Assembly (NCBI GenBank): GCA_003514455.1
Contig: DOQH01000034.1
Coordinates: forward strand, 1 to 8,180
DNA from: Candidatus Magasanikiibacteriota bacterium
GTDB lineage: Bacteria; Patescibacteriota; Patescibacteriia; Magasanikbacterales; UBA10003
Length of the DNA: 8,180 nt
Direction of reading: 5' to 3'
Shown here: positions 5,560 through 8,180 of the stretch, one piece after another
Layout of the letters: each line of letters begins with the position of its first letter
How positions within the stretch are numbered: position 1 is the first letter of the stretch
Position numbers and translations under genes: made by a program
Notes under the pieces: generated by a model
What the model was told of the DNA's origin: nothing
Databases searched by the model: none
What the model saw: the letters and a program-made list of their open reading frames with translations, nothing else

Positions 5560-6903
5560 ATGTTAAAATTATATAATACCCTAACTCGTCAAGTAGAAGA
5601 ATTTCAGCCGTTGAAAAAAAACGCGGTTGGTCTTTATACCTGCGGCCCGACTGTGTATAATTACGCGCATATTGGCAATCTCCGCTCTTTTATATTTGAA
5701 GATATTTTGAAACGCGCGCTGTTGACTGATGGTTTTCGCGTCAAACATATAATGAATTTGACTGATGTTGATGACAAAACAATCAAGGCGAGCCGAGAGG
5801 CCAATCAAACATTATCAAAATTCACTGATATTTACACGCGTGCTTTTAAAAAAGACATCCAAAAATTAAACATTTTGCCTCCAACTAAATTTGCGCTGGC
5901 CACAAAATACATTAAACAAATGGTCGCGTTGGTACAAAAATTGCTTAAAAAAGGCATTGCGTATGAAAAAGACGATTCAATTTATTTTTGTCTTGCCAAA
6001 TTTCCAAACTACGGCCGTTTGGCGCGATTAAAAAATCAAGAATTAAAATCCGGAGCGCGCGTAAATGTGGATGATTATGAAAAAGAAAATCCGGCTGATT
6101 TTGTTTTGTGGAAAAAATGGACACCAAAAGATGGCAAAGTATTTTGGAATACTCCATTGGGTAAGGGCAGGCCTGGCTGGCATTTGGAATGCTCGGCTAT
6201 CAGCGCAACGGAATTGGGTCAGCCGCTTGACATTCACGCCGGCGGAGTGGATTTAATTTTTCCTCATCATGAAAATGAAATTGCTCAATCCGAGACCGCG
6301 ACCGGCAAACCATTTGTCAAATACTGGTTGCACGGCGAACATTTGCTGGTGGAAGGCCAAAAAATGGCCAAATCGTTGAATAATTTTTTTACTTTGCATG
6401 ATTTGGAAGCCAAAAAATTTAATCCATTGGCGTTTCGCTATCTTTTGCTAACTGCACACTATCGCTCCAAACTGAATTTTACTTGGGAGTCATTGCAAGC
6501 GGCGCAAAATGCCTTGGAAAGTATTTATTTACAAATTCGTGATTGGGACAAGCCGAAAGTTGGCTGCGCGGAATTTGAAGAAAAATTTTTTAACGCGATT
6601 AATAATGATTTGGATACACCGCGCACATTAGCTATTATGTGGGAAATGATAAAATCGCCCTTACCTTCTGCCGCCAAAGCGCAAAGTTTATTGAAATTTG
6701 ATAAAATTCTGGGATTGGATTTTAAAAAATATATTGGGAAAAAAGAAAAAATTTCAACGGCGATTAAAAAATTATTGGATGAACGAGTAAAGGCGCGGCA
6801 AGAAAAGGATTGGGAAAAATCAGATGAATTGAGAAAAGAAATTGAAAAAATTGGATATTCTGTTGAAGATACATCGCAGGGACAGAAAATTTTAAAAAAG
6901 TAA
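5560..6903 (+). CDS. cysS: Cysteinyl-tRNA synthetase
   Basis: This class I aminoacyl-tRNA synthetase charges tRNA(Cys) with cysteine, using ATP, in the cytoplasm. The 447 residues are slightly shorter than the E. coli enzyme. The N-terminal part has YTCGPTVYNYAHIGN, containing the zinc ligand C28 and the HIGH-type motif HIGN (37-40). NLTDVDDK follows at 66-73. The remaining zinc-site residues are C211 in WHLECSA and H236 and E240 in FPHHENE. The second ATP motif is KMAKS (268-272), a common variant of KMSKS. The C-terminal helical domain ends with the family pattern ARQEKDWEKSDELRKEI and SVEDTSQGQ. Zinc ligands were matched by analogy with C28, C209, H234 and E238 of the E. coli enzyme. The ATG at 5560 begins the expected MLKLYNTLTR and has no ribosome binding site. 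Confidence 0.97.
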   Translation: MLKLYNTLTRQVEEFQPLKKNAVGLYTCGPTVYNYAHIGNLRSFIFEDILKRALLTDGFRVKHIMNLTDVDDKTIKASREANQTLSKFTDIYTRAFKKDIQKLNILPPTKFALATKYIKQMVALVQKLLKKGIAYEKDDSIYFCLAKFPNYGRLARLKNQELKSGARVNVDDYEKENPADFVLWKKWTPKDGKVFWNTPLGKGRPGWHLECSAISATELGQPLDIHAGGVDLIFPHHENEIAQSETATGKPFVKYWLHGEHLLVEGQKMAKSLNNFFTLHDLEAKKFNPLAFRYLLLTAHYRSKLNFTWESLQAAQNALESIYLQIRDWDKPKVGCAEFEEKFFNAINNDLDTPRTLAIMWEMIKSPLPSAAKAQSLLKFDKILGLDFKKYIGKKEKISTAIKKLLDERVKARQEKDWEKSDELRKEIEKIGYSVEDTSQGQKILKK

Positions 6904-6905
6904 TT

Positions 6906-6962
6906 ATGACTATTGGAAAGTGTGAAATCAATCCGCCAACTGAAAATCATGAAATTTTATGA
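6906..6962 (+). CDS. Possible 18-codon upstream ORF coupled to the epimerase gene
   Basis: A reading frame encoding MTIGKCEINPPTENHEIL fills the gap between cysS and the epimerase almost completely. It begins two bases after the cysS stop and its TGA overlaps the epimerase ATG as ATGA. There is no clear Shine-Dalgarno sequence before either ATG. It could be a translated relay that delivers ribosomes to the epimerase start, a small peptide, or a chance frame. The INPPTEN string is reminiscent of the start of some B12-binding/radical SAM proteins, so a remnant of a longer gene is also possible. Function unknown. Confidence 0.25.
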   Translation: MTIGKCEINPPTENHEIL

Positions 6963-7993
6963 ATTTTCTCGTTACCGGCGGGGCCGGATTTCTGGGAATC
7001 AATTTAATCAGATATTTACTGGCCAAAGGGCACAAAATTACATCTTTGGACATTGCTGATTTTGATTATCCTGAAAAAAATCAAGTGATCGTAGTCAAGG
7101 GCGATATTCGCGATAAAATCACTGTTGATAAGTGCATGGCTGGCATTGATATTGTGGTGCATGCAGCCGCGGCCTTGCCTTTATACACACCAGAAGAAAT
7201 TTTCTCAACTGATGTGCTGGGCACAAAATTGCTTTTGGCTTCGGCCTTGGATTTTAAAGTGGAAAGATTTATTCATATTTCCTCAACTGCCGTGTATGGC
7301 ATTCCGGATCATCACCCGTTGGTGGAGACAGACAAACTTGATGGCGTTGGGCCTTACGGTCAGGCCAAAATAGCCGCGGAAGAGGCGTGTGTGGAATATC
7401 GCAAAAAAGGAATGTGCATTCCGATTTTGCGGCCTAAATCATTTATCGGGCCTGAACGATTGGGTGTTTTCGCGCTTTTTTATGATTGGGCGATGACAGG
7501 ACATGGTTTTCCAATGCTTGGCAATGGAAAAAATCACTATCAACTCTTGGATGTGGAAGACTTATGCGAGGCGATTTATTTTTGTGTTTCGTTAGAAAAA
7601 ATAAAAGTTAATGACACTTTTAATATCGGAGCGGCTGATTTTACAACAATGCGCGAAGATTATCAGGCAGTGTTGAACACGGCCGGATTTGGCAAAAAAA
7701 TTATTGGTTTGCCTGCCGCTCCTGCAATTTGGACATTGCGAATTTTGGAAAAACTGCGCCTCTCCCCTCTTTACAAATGGGTTTATGAAACAGCAAGCAA
7801 GGATTCGTTTGTATCAATTGAAAAAGCAAAAAAAATACTTGGATTTAATCCAAAGTATTCCAATAAACAGGCGCTCTTGCGAAATTATAAATGGTATTTG
7901 GAAAATTTACACAATTTTGAACGACAAAGCGGTATTTCTCACCGCGCTCCATGGAAACAAGGCATTCTGGCCTTAGCTAAATTCTTTTTTTAA
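6959..7993 (+). CDS. NAD(P)-dependent epimerase/dehydratase (extended SDR family)
   Basis: This 344-residue extended short-chain dehydrogenase/reductase probably acts on a nucleotide-activated sugar or related substrate for cell-surface glycan synthesis. The exact substrate cannot be read from the sequence. The Rossmann start VTGGAGFLG (5-13) carries the GxxGxxG nucleotide-binding motif. D31 at the end of strand 2 favours NAD(H). VVHAAA (66-71) is the usual cofactor-side motif. The catalytic set is S108/S109/T110 in ISSTAVYG with Y133 and K137 in YGQAK. LRPKSFIGP (157-165) is the substrate-side segment and FNIGAAD (221-227) a typical late motif. The region 281-315 has the LGFNPKYS pattern common to these enzymes. 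The tail SHRAPWKQGILALAKFFF is basic and hydrophobic and extends past the usual fold. It may be cotranscribed with cysS, though the functions are unrelated. Confidence 0.85.
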   Translation: MNFLVTGGAGFLGINLIRYLLAKGHKITSLDIADFDYPEKNQVIVVKGDIRDKITVDKCMAGIDIVVHAAAALPLYTPEEIFSTDVLGTKLLLASALDFKVERFIHISSTAVYGIPDHHPLVETDKLDGVGPYGQAKIAAEEACVEYRKKGMCIPILRPKSFIGPERLGVFALFYDWAMTGHGFPMLGNGKNHYQLLDVEDLCEAIYFCVSLEKIKVNDTFNIGAADFTTMREDYQAVLNTAGFGKKIIGLPAAPAIWTLRILEKLRLSPLYKWVYETASKDSFVSIEKAKKILGFNPKYSNKQALLRNYKWYLENLHNFERQSGISHRAPWKQGILALAKFFF

Positions 7994-8026
7994 AAAGAGT
8001 GGGCGGCAGTAGGAGAGCTGCCGCCC
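7992..8026 (-). terminator. Strong terminator for a minus-strand transcript entering from the right
   Basis: GGGCGGCAG (8001-8009) and CTGCCGCCC (8018-8026) form a perfect nine-pair G+C-rich stem with an eight-base loop. On the minus strand the stem is followed by ACTCTTTTT, a proper terminator tail. On the plus strand it is followed by GAGGATAGG, with no T-run. It therefore ends leftward transcription, converging on the epimerase gene. It may still slow plus-strand polymerase. Confidence 0.7.
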
Positions 8027-8079
8027 GAGGATAGGAGGGAACACGGAGGTTAGACCGTGATGGGTTCGTCTTGTTGGGC

Positions 8080-8098
8080 TTCTGCTCGCGGAGCAGAA
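8080..8098. repeat. Perfect 8-bp hairpin with three-base loop
   Basis: TTCTGCTC (8080-8087) pairs perfectly with GAGCAGAA (8091-8098) around a three-base loop. Neither strand has a T-run after it, so it is not a standard terminator. It lies between the minus-strand stop at 8120 and the terminator, and may stabilise a 3' untranslated region. Confidence 0.45.
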
Positions 8099-8119
8099 TC
8101 TACGGATCGGATTTACATC

Positions 8120-8180
8120 CTAACCGCAAGTCCCTGCTCCGCAAGCTTCAGCCGCTTGCTCGTGGCCACAAGTGGTTTTG
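8120..8180 (-). CDS. C-terminal end of an unidentified cysteine-containing protein (partial)
   Basis: The minus strand has an open frame from the right edge to TAG at 8122-8120, encoding KTTCGHEQAAEACGAGTCG. I favour this frame because its first codon positions are mostly purine and its third positions less G+C-rich than in the competing minus-strand frame, which ends at 8115 with AVRM. A strong minus-strand terminator follows about 100 bases later. The three CG-type cysteines could suggest metal binding, but 19 residues are too few to name a family. A hairpin made of GCAAGC (8141-8146) and GCTTGC (8154-8159) lies inside it. Confidence 0.35.
   Translation of the reverse strand, partial: KTTCGHEQAAEACGAGTCG

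Noticed and set aside
6525..6950. A minus-strand open frame of 141 codons opposite the cysS 3' end
   Set aside because: It is Ser/Phe-rich shadow sequence opposite the conserved C-terminal domain of cysteinyl-tRNA synthetase.
8060..8180. A plus-strand ATG frame open to the right edge, with GGAGG ten bases upstream
   Set aside because: The ribosome-binding-like sequence is good, but the product (MGSSCWASARGAEST and onward) is Ser/Cys/Arg-rich like antisense translation. The nearby terminator also points to minus-strand transcription. More sequence to the right could overturn this.
1..8180. CRISPR arrays, tRNA or rRNA genes, insertion sequences and attachment sites
   Set aside because: Reading both strands, I saw no regularly spaced repeats, no tRNA-like arm pattern, no transposase and no long terminal repeats.

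Overview
The window most likely comes from a Patescibacteria/CPR bacterium, probably of the Parcubacteria group. This is inferred from protein style and not from a marker gene. The coding DNA is AT-rich and compact, with lysine-rich proteins. The pilin has the short MKKGFTLIELLVVIAIIALL form common in that group. LigA carries an extra segment before its RGE motif and a DAALD sequence where most ligases have DAEYD. Only one gene has a strong Shine-Dalgarno sequence. No rRNA, tRNA, CRISPR array or mobile element is visible.

Left part (1-5477, all minus strand). In transcription order the genes are pilM, a stand-alone receiver-domain response regulator, a type IV pilin, the prepilin peptidase pilD, the NAD+-dependent DNA ligase ligA, gatC, and the N-terminal part of gatA, which runs off the left edge. 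A terminator hairpin separates the pilin from pilD. A TATAAT element directly after it probably starts a pilD-ligA-gatC-gatA transcript. pilD and ligA overlap by four bases (ATGA), and gatC and gatA are one base apart. The first four genes form a pilus assembly and control block. The last three are housekeeping genes for DNA joining and for making Gln-tRNA/Asn-tRNA by transamidation.

Middle (5478-5559). An 82-bp divergent spacer lies between pilM and cysS. Two -10-like elements on opposite strands share almost the same bases.

Right part (5560-7993, plus strand). cysS is followed, through a possible 18-codon reading frame, by an extended-SDR sugar-nucleotide-type epimerase/dehydratase. The final 187 bases are visibly richer in G+C. 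They hold a strong hairpin whose T-run lies on the minus strand, two further hairpins, and probably the last codons of a minus-strand gene entering from the right.

I do not see a clearly new biological system. The points most worth checking are: two perfect, oppositely oriented DnaA-box 9-mers 41 bp apart around the 3' end of the response regulator; repeated promoter-next-to-ATG geometry suggesting leaderless transcripts; replacement of a conserved NAD+-contacting tyrosine in LigA; and the coupled mini-frame before the epimerase.
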